NCBI RefSeq assembly: GCF_001625365.1
Contig: NZ_LJJF01000002.1
Coordinates: forward strand, 186,001 to 250,000
Direction: 5' to 3'
DNA length: 64,000 nt
From: Streptomyces sp. MJM8645
GTDB taxonomy: Bacteria > Actinomycetota > Actinomycetes > Streptomycetales > Streptomycetaceae
Positions 53,314 to 61,548 of the stretch are shown here, one piece after another. The position numbers were made by a program, and so were the translations under genes. Position 1 is the stretch's first letter. The number at the start of each line of letters is the position of its first letter. The notes under the pieces are model-generated. The model was not told the origin of the DNA. It searched no databases and worked only from the letters and a program-made list of their open reading frames with translations.

Positions 53314-54078
53314 CTACCAGCCGGTGCCGATGTTGGTGCGGTTGCCGAAGGTGTTCTGGCCGGTGCCGGGGTAGAAGTACATGTCGCCGGTGGATCCTTG
53401 GGGAGCCTGGACGGCTGCGATGTCCGACTTCCCGTCGGCGTTGAAGTCGCCGCCGATGAGGTCGCGCATGATGTTCCAGCCGGTGCCGGCGTTGATCGGG
53501 GCTGCGAACGAACCGGCGCCGTTGCCCGGATAGATGTACAGATTCCCGTCAGCGGTACCGACCGCGGCGATGTCCGACTTCCCGTCACCGTTGAAGTCAC
53601 CGCTCGCGAATTTACCCACGGTGTTCCAACCGGTACCGGCGTTGATCGGGGCCGCGAAAGAGCCGGCACCGTTACCCGGATAGACGTACAGATTCCCGTC
53701 AGCAGTACCGACCGCGGCGATGTCCGACTTCCCGTCACCGTTGAAGTCACCGCCGATGAGGTGGTCCAAGTTGTTCCAGCCGGTGCCCGCCAACCACGGC
53801 GTGCCGAACGCGCCGGCGCCATTGCCCGGATAGACGTACAGATTCCCGTTAGCGGTGTTCACCGCGGCGAGATCGGCCTTCCCATCCCCGTTGAAGTCAC
53901 CCGGCGTCACATTGCTGACCGTGTCCCAACCGGTACCGATCAGACTCCGCTCACCGAACGTACCGACACCGGTACCCGGGTACAGGTACATCTTCCCCGT
54001 CGCCGCGTCCACCGCCGCCAGATCGGTCTTCCCGTCACCATTGAAGTCAGCCGACGCAAAACCCGTCATCCCCACCGG
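53314..54078 (-). repeat. FG-GAP repeat tract, copy B
   Basis: The partner of the tract at 51916-52680. The flanking catalytic domains are unrelated, so the repeat module was copied or converted while the heads stayed different. Confidence 0.8.
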
Positions 54079-54657
54079 AATAGCGGGGCTCTGGCCGATG
54101 GCGTTGACGATCTTCTGCGCGTCGGCCGCCTGCCCCTGGTAGAGGCTGGGATAGGCCGACTGCTGGACGCCTTGGCAGACCTCGCCGATCGACTTGCTCT
54201 GCCACGTGTTGTTCGGATACGTCGAGAGCATCGCGCTGATGAACTTGCGGGTCGTCGTCGCCGGGTCGAGCCGCTGCGCGGTGGTGCCCCACGAGGCCCG
54301 CTGCTGGAACAGGCCGACACTGTCGTGGTCCTCCATGTTCGGGTTGTTCCGCAGGGTGGATTCCACGATCGCCGTGGTGATCGCGATGACCTCGGCCTGC
54401 TGCGGTAAGCCGTTGGCCCGCACGGTGTTGACGATGGCCCGGGCGCAGGACATCCGGTACGCGTTCATCGCGTTCCGCAGGCTGCCGGTGAGCTGTTGGT
54501 TCAGTTGGGCGGCGGCGGTGGTGTCGGCGGAGGTGACCGTGCCGCAGGACACATCGGGCAGGGTCGCGTGCGCGGGGCTCGTCGCAATCATCATCCCGCC
54601 GGCCAGGACCGCACTCACCGCGAGAAGTTGCAGGGCGTTGCGCACAGTCCTCTTCAT
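53314..54657 (-). CDS. Secreted lysozyme/transglycosylase-like protein with FG-GAP repeats
   Basis: 447 residues. The signal peptide is RNALQLLAVSAVLAGGMMIATSPAHA. Residues about 35-185 resemble actinobacterial peptidoglycan-acting heads: a long helix (NQQLTGSLRNAMNAYRMSCARAIVNTVRANG), then AIVESTLRNNPNMEDHDSVGLFQQRASWGT, where the Glu of VEST is the candidate catalytic acid, as in lytic transglycosylases. The C-terminal 255 residues are five DFNGDGK FG-GAP repeats shared almost exactly with the next gene, 57 bases downstream on the same strand. The pair probably acts on the cell wall together. Confidence 0.82.
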   Translation of the reverse strand: MKRTVRNALQLLAVSAVLAGGMMIATSPAHATLPDVSCGTVTSADTTAAAQLNQQLTGSLRNAMNAYRMSCARAIVNTVRANGLPQQAEVIAITTAIVESTLRNNPNMEDHDSVGLFQQRASWGTTAQRLDPATTTRKFISAMLSTYPNNTWQSKSIGEVCQGVQQSAYPSLYQGQAADAQKIVNAIGQSPAIPVGMTGFASADFNGDGKTDLAAVDAATGKMYLYPGTGVGTFGERSLIGTGWDTVSNVTPGDFNGDGKADLAAVNTANGNLYVYPGNGAGAFGTPWLAGTGWNNLDHLIGGDFNGDGKSDIAAVGTADGNLYVYPGNGAGSFAAPINAGTGWNTVGKFASGDFNGDGKSDIAAVGTADGNLYIYPGNGAGSFAAPINAGTGWNIMRDLIGGDFNADGKSDIAAVQAPQGSTGDMYFYPGTGQNTFGNRTNIGTGW

Positions 54658-54909
54658 GGTGAAACGTTTCCTTCGTTCGCAGGTCGGATGTGTCGTCGCC
54701 AGAGACCTGGGCCACGACAGGTCTCAAGGGCACTGAGGGAATTCGCCTTTGACCGTGCGCCGGACAGGGCATGGACAAGCCCGGCGCGCAACACGTGAGA
54801 GCGGAGTGAGAACGCCCCGGTTCGGCGACCGCCCCGGCCGCGCGGCGCCATCGCGGCGACGGGCGCGGTGCCCGGGCCGGTGACGTGCGGGTGGGCCCGA
54901 AGTGGGCTG

Positions 54910-55047
54910 CTACTGCCGGCCCATGGTGTCGATGCTCACCAGGGGCGGCGTCGGAAGCAGGGTGGCGGTGACGAGCGAGGTGGCGGTGACGAGCGGGGTG
55001 ACGAGGGCGGCGACCGCGGCGGTCTTCGCGATGCGGGTGCGGATCAT
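54910..55047 (-). CDS. 45-aa hydrophobic exported or membrane peptide
   Basis: ATG 55047 has an ideal AAGGAG ribosome-binding site 8 bases away, so this short gene is well supported. The product is basic at the start (MIRTRIAK), then a 25-residue hydrophobic Thr/Val/Leu stretch and a polar end VSIDTMGRQ. It could be a single-span membrane peptide, a secreted small peptide after cleavage, or a toxin-type peptide. It stands alone, 250 bases from the transglycosylase gene. No antisense RNA or antitoxin is evident. Confidence 0.55.
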   Translation of the reverse strand: MIRTRIAKTAAVAALVTPLVTATSLVTATLLPTPPLVSIDTMGRQ

Positions 55048-55375
55048 GGCAGGGCTCCTTCGGGACTCACGCGCAACAGGGAGTGGCCCGGATCCGGTGC
55101 GTCCCACGGTGACGCTGCCCCGGTTCCTTTCGGCTGCTTGTCGCTGCCGTTGGGTACGATCCTGCCCGCCGACCAGTGGCCCAACTAGGGTTCTGTGCTG
55201 GCCTGAACCGGCCTTGGCCCAAGCCGTCCACCGTGGTCGGATGCGGACGCCCAGCGCCTCGGGCCGACGCATACGACTGCAGGGCGATCGACGTTCCGGA
55301 ATGCGGCCGGTGACGGTTCGGACTGCGGCCCTGAACGTGGTGGCCATGGCCGACGGCCACCGCGAATCGTCCGAG
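55048..55375. other. Intergenic region, nothing recognised
   Basis: About 330 bases between the small peptide gene and the transposase relic. No recognisable protein, hairpin or operator was seen. Confidence 0.4.
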
Positions 55376-55531
55376 GCGTGGACCGGACTCGCGATGGTGT
55401 TCAAGCTGGTCGAGTCCGCCCAGGCCCGGTGGCGCGCCGCCAACGGCGCCCACCTGGTCGCGCTCGTCCGCGCCGGTGCTCGCTTCGACCGCGGCCTGCT
55501 CGTCGAACGTGCCGCGGCCCTCGCAGCCTGA
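55376..55531 (+). pseudogene. IS256-family transposase C-terminal relic
   Basis: The plus-strand frame ends FKLVESAQARWRAANGAHLVALVRAGARFDRGLLVERA, which matches the conserved end of IS256-type (mutator) transposases (AxxARWRxxNAPHLVxLVRAGVxFxxGxLxERP). The rest of the transposase is absent. A terminator hairpin overlaps the stop. Confidence 0.5.
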
Positions 55532-55549
55532 TCAGGGGCTGCGAGGGCC
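55516..55549. terminator. Bidirectional terminator hairpin
   Basis: GGCCCTCGCAGCC and GGCTGCGAGGGCC form a perfect 13-base stem around an 8-base loop, between the transposase relic and the end of the MerR gene. Confidence 0.75.
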
Positions 55550-55559
55550 GGGCGGGAGG

Positions 55560-56510
55560 TTACGCGGTGGTGGGGCTGCTGGTCCCGGCGCGCAGGGCTG
55601 CGATGAGCCAGGCGAACACGGGCGCGAGGCTCGGCGGGGCGGGCCATGCGTTGATCACGGCGAGGAGGTGCCAGTAGCGTTCCGCCCGAGGGTTGTTGGC
55701 CGTCTCCAGACGCGTCAGCAACCACTCGCGCAGCTCGCCGTCGTCCGCACGGTTGAAAACTTGGGCATAGCGGGCGGTCAGGTCACCGACGACGGGTACA
55801 GCCTCGGCGGAGGCCGGGGCGATGCCGGCGTCGAGGGCGTCGCCGACCCGGTCGCGGACGGCTTCGGTGAGCTCCTGGTGCAGGCCGGTGGTGTCGCCCT
55901 GGGCGCGCTCGTTCGCCTGGTGCTGGGCCATCCGTCGCACGGACGCGCGGAAGTCCGGGTCCTGGGTGAGTTCGACGAGTTCGACCCAGGCGTCGACTTG
56001 CTCGGGCTCGGGGTCGTCGGGCAGTTCGGGCATGGCCGAGCGCATCAGGGCCACGAAGTCGGGGTTGGCTTCGAGACCGCCGAAGGCGTCGTCGATGAAG
56101 TCGTTGACGAGGCGTCGGCGTTCGTCGTCGGAGAGCTTCGCGAGTTTGTGCATGAGGTCCATCTCCTTGGGAGTAGAGCCCCGTTTGGCCACCGCCCGCA
56201 GCACCGCGCGTCGCAGCCGGAGGGTGCGGATCTGCACCTCCAGTGCGTCGGCGTGGGCCGCCGCGACCGCGGACACCGAGACCTCCCGGTCCAGCACCTG
56301 CCGAATGACGGCAAGTTCCAGGCCCAGGTCGCGAAGAGTGCGCACCAGATCCAGGCGTGCGAGCGCAGTGAGGTCGTAGAGCCGGTAGCCAGCCGGGCTT
56401 CGGTCAGTCGACGGCACGATCCCGATGTCGGAGTAGAACCGTATGGTCTTGACCGTCAGTCCGGTCCTACGGGCCAAAGCCCCGATCGTGAAAAGTCCGT
56501 CGCCGTCCAT
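55560..56510 (-). CDS. MerR-family transcriptional regulator with large effector domain
   Basis: 316 residues. The N-terminus LFTIGALARRTGLTVKTIRFYSDIGIVPSTDRSPAGYRLYDLTALARLDLVRTLRDLGL is a full MerR winged helix and wing. The dimerisation helix follows (AVIRQVLDREVSVSAVAAAHADALEVQIRTLRLRRAVL). The C-terminal 190 residues form an all-helical effector region of the kind found in drug-responsive MerR proteins (TipA/BmrR relatives) without an obvious TipAS fold. A GTCTCC-N7-GGAGAC palindrome lies 14 bases upstream of the start, consistent with autoregulation. Confidence 0.9.
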   Translation of the reverse strand: MDGDGLFTIGALARRTGLTVKTIRFYSDIGIVPSTDRSPAGYRLYDLTALARLDLVRTLRDLGLELAVIRQVLDREVSVSAVAAAHADALEVQIRTLRLRRAVLRAVAKRGSTPKEMDLMHKLAKLSDDERRRLVNDFIDDAFGGLEANPDFVALMRSAMPELPDDPEPEQVDAWVELVELTQDPDFRASVRRMAQHQANERAQGDTTGLHQELTEAVRDRVGDALDAGIAPASAEAVPVVGDLTARYAQVFNRADDGELREWLLTRLETANNPRAERYWHLLAVINAWPAPPSLAPVFAWLIAALRAGTSSPTTA

Positions 56511-56524
56511 GCCCCCACCCTCAC

Positions 56525-56543
56525 GTCTCCCCCTGGTGGAGAC
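56525..56543. promoter_or_regulatory. MerR-type operator/promoter
   Basis: GTCTCC and GGAGAC flank a 7-base centre. On the minus strand, TTGAGT overlaps one arm as a candidate -35, with a 19-base spacer to GAGGGT, the long spacer typical of MerR-activated promoters. It lies just upstream of the MerR gene. Confidence 0.55.
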
Positions 56544-56807
56544 TCAAGTCATCTTCCCTCCACCCACCACCCGCCACCCCACGGGACCGCTCAGCGGGCG
56601 TCGGTCTCGTCGATCAGGTACTGGAGCTCGTCGAAGATCGGGACGCCTCGACGGACCGGTCGGTTCGCCCGCTCCGGCCGGGTTCTCCGTTCGTGTCATG
56701 TCGCGTCATGACACGTCGCGTCGTGCACGGGAGCTGCCGTGCCGGGCGAAGGGCTCGGGCGGGAGGGCGGTTTCTGGTGCTCCGGGCCCCGCCCGAGCCG
56801 TTCGGGG

Positions 56808-57254
56808 TCAACGGCCGGCGGTCTCCGGCTCCAGCACGAAGACAGGGATCACCCGGTCCGTCTTCGTCTGGTACGCGGCGTAGTCCGGCCAGACCTCGAC
56901 CGCGCGGGACCACCACAGCTCCCGCTCCGCGCCCTCGACCTCACGGGCCGTCATGTCCTGGCGCACGGCGCCGTCCTGGAGCTCGACCTGCGGGTGCGCG
57001 ACCAGGTTGTGGTACCAGGTGGGGTTCTTGGGCGCGCCGCCCTGCGAGGCCACCAGGGCGTAGGTCCCCTCGTGTTCCACCCGCATCAGCGGGTTCTTGC
57101 GGATCTTGCCGCTCTTGGCCCCCAGGCTGGTGAGGACGACCACCGGCACGCCCCGGAGGGTCGTGCCCTCGGTGCCCCCGGAGCCCTCGTACAGCGCGAC
57201 CTGGTCGCTGACCCACTTCTCCGGGCTCGGTTGGTATTCGCCGCTAAGAGGCAT
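56808..57254 (-). CDS. F420/deazaflavin-dependent nitroreductase-family protein
   Basis: 148 residues from ATG 57254. The sequence order is that of the Ddn-like nitroreductase family: WVSDQVALYEGSGGTEGTTLRGVPVVVLTSLGAKSGKIRKNPLMRVEHEG, then YALVASQGGAPKNPTWYHNLVAHPQVELQDGAVRQDMTAREVEGAERELWW and a PVFVLEPE end. These actinobacterial enzymes use coenzyme F420 to reduce nitro groups, quinones or fatty acids, and are usually cytoplasmic or weakly membrane-associated. The length is standard. It stands alone and its substrate is unknown. Confidence 0.92.
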   Translation of the reverse strand: MPLSGEYQPSPEKWVSDQVALYEGSGGTEGTTLRGVPVVVLTSLGAKSGKIRKNPLMRVEHEGTYALVASQGGAPKNPTWYHNLVAHPQVELQDGAVRQDMTAREVEGAERELWWSRAVEVWPDYAAYQTKTDRVIPVFVLEPETAGR

Positions 57255-57679
57255 GCTGTTCCCGTCCCACTCGATGAGGACCGCCGGCGGCCGACCTGGT
57301 GCCGTCCGCCCCGAGGCCCTCGCTCCGTTCGGCCGCCTCCATGATTCACCACGAGGCCGCGGCCCGGTAGGAGGCGGCGCGACGGCGGGGCGTACCGCCG
57401 CGGACCGGGCCGGTGGTGACGAGCGGTCAACGGTGCGGCGGCGGCTGCGGCGGCCGGTTCGGTGGTGCCGCACTGGCGGACGGGCTCGATGCCTGCGTGC
57501 TGGCGCCGGACTACCGGCGGATCATGGAGGTCCTGACCCGGGGGGAGCAGGTCGGGCGAGGCGGTGATGGACTGCCGGCAGCTCGCGGTGGCGCTCGGGC
57601 TGGAGGCCGTTTCGGATCAGGCGTCCGGTGTAGCCGCCGTCGCCCCACACCAGGGCGATGCGCGAGTGCCGCCTTGTGG
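57255..57679. other. Region with a short unrecognised coding-like fragment
   Basis: No intact gene. Plus-strand frames near 57480-57640 read DACVLAPDYRRIMEVLTRGEQ and, after a frame change, MDCRQLAVALGLEAV, which together resemble a winged-helix segment (APDYRRI...CRQLAxALGL) of a mobile-element-associated protein. The frames are not joined, so this is probably a relic. Confidence 0.35.
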
Positions 57680-57716
57680 CTGGGCCTTCGTCGGTTGGTG
57701 CCCGGCGAAGGCCCAG
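57680..57716 (-). terminator. Terminator hairpin after the glycine-rich exoprotein gene
   Basis: CTGGGCCTTCG and CGAAGGCCCAG form an 11-base stem about 15 bases after the gene stop. A 48-base segment around it recurs, with about 40 matches, at 59091-59138. Confidence 0.7.
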
Positions 57717-57729
57717 TCGCGGCTGTTTC

Positions 57730-58914
57730 CTACCAGGTGATCAGGACGTAGCCGGGGCCGCCTCGGCTGCCCGTCTGGCCGGCTTGGCCGCCGGTCCCGC
57801 TGCTACCGGGCTGTGAACTCGGGCTGGAGGCCCCCGTGGCACCGCCGCTCCCTCCCCTGCCTCCCGTGTCGCCGGCGCCGCCGCTTCCGCCGCTCCCTCC
57901 GGCACCGGTACCGGCGGGCGGGGTGACAGGGGCCGCCGGAGGCTCGGCCCCTGTGGCGGCCCCTGTCCCGCCGGCACCGCCCGAACCGCCACGCTCGCCC
58001 GAACCGGCGTTGCCCGACGAGCCCTGGCCGCCGGTGACACCGTCGAAACCCGCGGCACCGGACTGACCTGCACTTCCGGGATTTCCGGGCAGTCTGGTGC
58101 CTGTTCCGGTGCAGAACTCCTCCTGGTCGGCGGGGGCCGCCGCGCCACCCGCTCCCCCTGCGCTGGTGCCGCCGGAAGCGCCACCAGCGCCACCGGCGCC
58201 ACCGCTCCGGTCGAGCTTGCCGTTCTCCCCGCCCCGCCCGGCACCGCCGCCGGGACCCGAGCCCCCGGCACCCCCGTTACCGCCGCCATCTGCGGTGACC
58301 AGGTCCCGGGGCCCCGCGACCTGGGTGAACGGCCTGTCGTTGCTGGCGCCGCCGCCCGCGCTGCCGCCCGCGCCGGCAGCACCGGCCTGTCCGCTCGTGA
58401 GGGTGCTGCCGGCCGCGCCGCCGCCACCGCCCGCCCCGCCGCCACCGCCGCCGATCCGGTTCGTGCTGGCTGCATTCACGAGGATGTCGTACCTCTCGCC
58501 CGCGGTGACGGTGAACGTGCACTCCGTGTAGGCACCGCTGCCGCCGCTGCCGCCGCCACCACCACCGCTGCCGCCCGCGCCGCCTCCTCCGCCGCCGCCA
58601 CCGACGGGGTTAGGAACCAAGGGCGGATAGCTTCCGCCACCGCCACCTCCGCCCCCGCCGCCTCCCCCGCTGCCACCCGCCCCGTTGCCGCCGGGGCCCC
58701 AGGCGTGAATGGTCATCTCGGTCACCCCTGCCGGAACCACGAACCTGGCGATGCCCAGCGTGAAGCCCTGCTCACCGTGAGGTGCCGCGGCGGGAGCGAC
58801 GGGCGCCGCCGTCATGGCCAGGCTGCACGGCAGCACGGCCAAGCCGGCCGCGGTAACAGCGACCCTGCGACTCAGAGGAGTCACACAACTGCGAAACGTA
58901 TGCATACGTCCCAT
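57730..58914 (-). CDS. Secreted glycine-rich protein (Gly_rich_2-like)
   Basis: 394 residues. The signal peptide contains RRVAVTAAGLAVLPCSLAMTAAP. The mature start is a beta segment, FTLGIARFVVPAGVTEMTIHAWGPGGNGAGG, a strand found at the front of glycine-rich domain proteins, then more than 250 residues dominated by Gly, Ala and Ser. Cys-containing strands are spaced through it (AYTECTFTVTAGERYDILVN, EEFCTGTG). It ends GGPGYVLITW. Such proteins form extracellular, possibly amyloid-like or polysaccharide-associated layers. At least three decayed relatives or fragments with the same tail occur in this window (33147, 60496, 61434). Confidence 0.75.
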   Translation of the reverse strand: MGRMHTFRSCVTPLSRRVAVTAAGLAVLPCSLAMTAAPVAPAAAPHGEQGFTLGIARFVVPAGVTEMTIHAWGPGGNGAGGSGGGGGGGGGGGGSYPPLVPNPVGGGGGGGGAGGSGGGGGGSGGSGAYTECTFTVTAGERYDILVNAASTNRIGGGGGGAGGGGGAAGSTLTSGQAGAAGAGGSAGGGASNDRPFTQVAGPRDLVTADGGGNGGAGGSGPGGGAGRGGENGKLDRSGGAGGAGGASGGTSAGGAGGAAAPADQEEFCTGTGTRLPGNPGSAGQSGAAGFDGVTGGQGSSGNAGSGERGGSGGAGGTGAATGAEPPAAPVTPPAGTGAGGSGGSGGAGDTGGRGGSGGATGASSPSSQPGSSGTGGQAGQTGSRGGPGYVLITW

Positions 58915-59426
58915 GTTTCACACTTCCACCTCCCCCGCCACGCCGACAGGACCACCCAGGGCACATACGACCTCCCCGATGAGCCCGATGAGCCCAAGCC
59001 CGGCGTGTTCGAGAACAGGGTGGAACTTCACCTGCCCGACAGATGGCGGCGACTATGAAATCCGGATGCCCGCCATCACTCCTGCGGCCGAGCCTTCACC
59101 GGTTGATACCCGGCGAAGGCCCAGCCGCGGGAGTTTCCGAGCACGTGCCCAGCACGTGATCCAGGCTGCCTGCCTGGGCCCAGTTCCGGAGTGTGAAGTT
59201 CACGGGCTGATCGGCGGCGGGGCCGACCCGGCGGCGGCGCGCGGCACCGACGGTCTCACCGCCGCCTTGTCCGGCCGCCGCGGCTCGGCTCAAGGTGCCT
59301 CTGTTCGGCTGACGGCTCGGCCGGGCGGGCATCTGGGGGGTACGGATGACGCGGTGACCGCCAGCCCCCAGGCGCCCTGTACGGCCGGGTCATGGACTGC
59401 GGCGCCTCGTCTCCCGGAGGAAAACA
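58915..59426. other. Intergenic region with a terminator relic
   Basis: About 510 bases between the divergent glycine-rich and papain-like genes. Bases 59091-59138 match the terminator region of the glycine-rich gene but no such gene is attached, so it looks like a relic of a lost copy. Otherwise nothing was recognised. Confidence 0.45.
59091..59138 (-). repeat. Relic copy of the glycine-rich gene terminator
   Basis: These 48 bases share about 40 positions with 57683-57730, including the CGAAGGCCCAG arm, but the adjacent coding sequence is absent. It suggests that another family member was lost here. Confidence 0.5.
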
Positions 59427-60203
59427 GTGACACCGCAGCGTCCTTCCACCCCCTTCTCCGCGTCAGGCCGCGGACGGCGCGTGGCCGCCCGTACAGGGCT
59501 GGCCATGCTGGCTCTGCTGGGATCGGTGGCCGTTCCGGCTGCTGCCAGCAGCGCCGTGACGACTCCCAGGACGGTGGCGTCGTCCACGGCCCTGCCGAGC
59601 TCCGTGGACTGGCGAGAGCATCTGGCAGTGACCGGGGTCAAGGACATCCGCCAGTGCGAGGACCCCTATGTCAGCCAGGCATTCGCCGCGGCCGACACCC
59701 TGGAGGGGGCGTGGGTACTGCAGAACCACAACCTGCTCACCGAGTTCAAGCCCCGGATCTACAACCCCGCCGGCCAGGAGCTTCCGTCCGACCGCTGTTC
59801 CACCCCGGGGGGAGCCGAGTTCGACCAGACCGCGTTCAACCACTGGGCACCCGTGCCCACGCGCGACGAGACAGCTCTGATGGCCGCCGTCGCCACCGGC
59901 CCGGTCCGGGCGATGATCAACGCCTCGCGCAGCACCCTCGCGTACTACAGGGGCGGCCTCTACGCGGATCCCTCCTGCTCGTCCACGAACCTGGACCACG
60001 CGGTCACGATCGTGGGCTACGGCACCAACTCGGCCGGCGACTACTGGCTGGTGAAGAACAACTGGGGCCCCACCTGGGGCCTGGGCGGCTACGTTCTCAT
60101 GGCCCGCGGCATCAACCAGTGCGGCATCGCCACCCAGGCCGACCAGCCCGTCCTCAACCCGCCCGGCGGCACAGCCCACAACCCCTGGCCCATCCAACCC
60201 TGA
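59427..60203 (+). CDS. Secreted papain-fold protein lacking the catalytic cysteine (pseudoenzyme)
   Basis: 258 residues from GTG 59427 with GGAGGAAA upstream. A signal peptide (GLAMLALLGSVAVPAAASSA) leads into a papain-family (C1A) domain: VDWREH.AVTGVKDIRQC, AFAAADTLEGAW, and near the end LDHAVTIVGYG (catalytic His) and WLVKNNWGPTWGLGGYVLM (catalytic Asn region). In place of the usual QCGSCWAF, the sequence is QCEDPYVSQAF, so the nucleophilic Cys and Trp are gone and three residues are inserted. The LSEQ/cystine-rich middle of normal C1A enzymes is also shortened. It is probably a secreted inactive papain homologue, perhaps a binder or regulator. Confidence 0.8.
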   Translation: MTPQRPSTPFSASGRGRRVAARTGLAMLALLGSVAVPAAASSAVTTPRTVASSTALPSSVDWREHLAVTGVKDIRQCEDPYVSQAFAAADTLEGAWVLQNHNLLTEFKPRIYNPAGQELPSDRCSTPGGAEFDQTAFNHWAPVPTRDETALMAAVATGPVRAMINASRSTLAYYRGGLYADPSCSSTNLDHAVTIVGYGTNSAGDYWLVKNNWGPTWGLGGYVLMARGINQCGIATQADQPVLNPPGGTAHNPWPIQP

Positions 60204-61139
60204 ACGACCGGCACGCAGCCGCCAGGGACGACACCGCCACGAGCCGGCGCAACTGAGCGCTGCGCCTGGTCCGACCTCTCAGCCGTACGGGGCCGCGTCG
60301 TCCCAGGACGGCGCACAGGCAGTCAGGGCGGCGACTGGCTGTGCAAGGCATGAGACCGGCCGGCAGACGGGTCACCTGAGGCATCGAGTGCTGGGGCCCC
60401 GTCCCAGCGGTATTGCCTGAGACCACATCCCCGGAGACGGCGACGCACACGGTCCAGACCGACCCGCACCTCATGCCAGGGCCCTCGGCTACCCACCAGG
60501 TGATCAGGACGTAACCGGGGCCGCCGTCGCCGCCACTGGCGGCTGGGGACAGGCCCGCCGTGCCGTTGATGCCGGCCTGGCTTCCGGGACTGGGGGCCGG
60601 CCCTCCGCGATGGCCGCCCCTGCCGCCCGCACCGCCGGGAGCCCCGGTGCCGCCCTGGCCGACGCCCGCAGGCAGAGTGATCGGCAGGGAAGCGGGAGGC
60701 CGCGCCGCCGCGCCACCCAACCCACCGGAGCCCCCGTCACCGCCCTGCCTCGCCGAGCCGCCGCCCACCGAACCCGCGATCCCGGTGCCGCCCGCCCGCG
60801 CCGCACAGCTGGATGTCCCGGCCTGACCGGAACTGCCCCCGTTGCCACTCACCAGGACGGCCCCGGTCCCGGTGCAGCGGTTGGCCCCGCCGCCGCCACC
60901 CCACCGGCCACACCGCCGGGGCCGCCGCCCGCCACCACATAGACGGTCAGCGACGTGACCCCCGCCGGGACATAGAAGGCGAAGTCTCCCGGTCGGGTGT
61001 ACTCCTTCTGCCCGGAGGGCTGCGCTACGCGCGGGAGCGTCCCTCCGGCGGCGACCGCCGAGGCCGGAAACACACCGGCCATCATCACCAGGCCACCCAC
61101 CAACGCCAGTGCACCTACCGCCGCCCACCACACCGCCAC
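60154..61139 (-). pseudogene. Glycine-rich exoprotein, frameshifted and with displaced stop
   Basis: From ATG 61139 one frame gives a signal peptide (AAVGALALVGGLVMMAGVFPASAVA) and the family strand FAFYVPAGVTSLTVYVVAGGGPGG. A missing base in the CCCC run at 60899-60902 then shifts the frame. The following frame continues the glycine-rich body to GGPGYVLITW, but a 4-base insertion near 60492 has moved the TAG out of frame, so the frame runs on to 60154 with a non-homologous tail. It is thus doubly damaged. The fragment at 61434-61535 shares its SPGSQAG..GTAG tail. Confidence 0.65.
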
Positions 61140-61430
61140 CGTCGCCGGGGCATCCGCAGTACCCCGGTGTCCTCTTCATGACGAGTCCGTGCGCGGCCGG
61201 CGGCCTGTACTCGGCTCATCTCCGCGAGCAGCCCGCCTGCCCGCATCACCACCGGTCGGGCAGCCACTACTCAAGTGGTCCCCTGCGGACGGACCGCATC
61301 CTGTGACGGCAGGCATCGCAGACCGCGGCCGCCGCCTCCAGGCCGACCGGACTTCAGCCGACACCGAGCAGACCCCGCCCGGCCCGCGGTCCGTACCCGA
61401 AGCGGGACCGCGTTCGAGGGTGACAGGCTG
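61140..61430. other. Intergenic region, nothing recognised
   Basis: About 290 bases upstream of the frameshifted glycine-rich gene. No recognisable protein or signal was seen. Confidence 0.4.
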
Positions 61431-61535
61431 CTACCAGGTGGGCAGGACGTAGCCCGGTCCGCCGTTGTGGCCGCTGGTGGCGGGGGCCCCTCCGGCGGTG
61501 CCGCTCTGACCGGCCTGGCTTCCGGGACTGGGGTC
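61431..61535 (-). pseudogene. C-terminal fragment of a glycine-rich exoprotein
   Basis: The minus frame reads PSPGSQAGQSGTAGGAPATSGHNGGPGYVLPTW and then TAG. It matches the tail of the frameshifted gene 900 bases away and the intact gene at 57730. Upstream of about 61535 the frame is unrelated, so only the end survives. Confidence 0.55.
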
Positions 61536-61548
61536 GGGGCCGCGAGAC

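Noticed and set aside
57741..58475. Pro/Ala-rich frames on both strands of the glycine-rich gene
   Set aside because: Six-frame low complexity is a by-product of the GGC/GGT-rich coding repeats.
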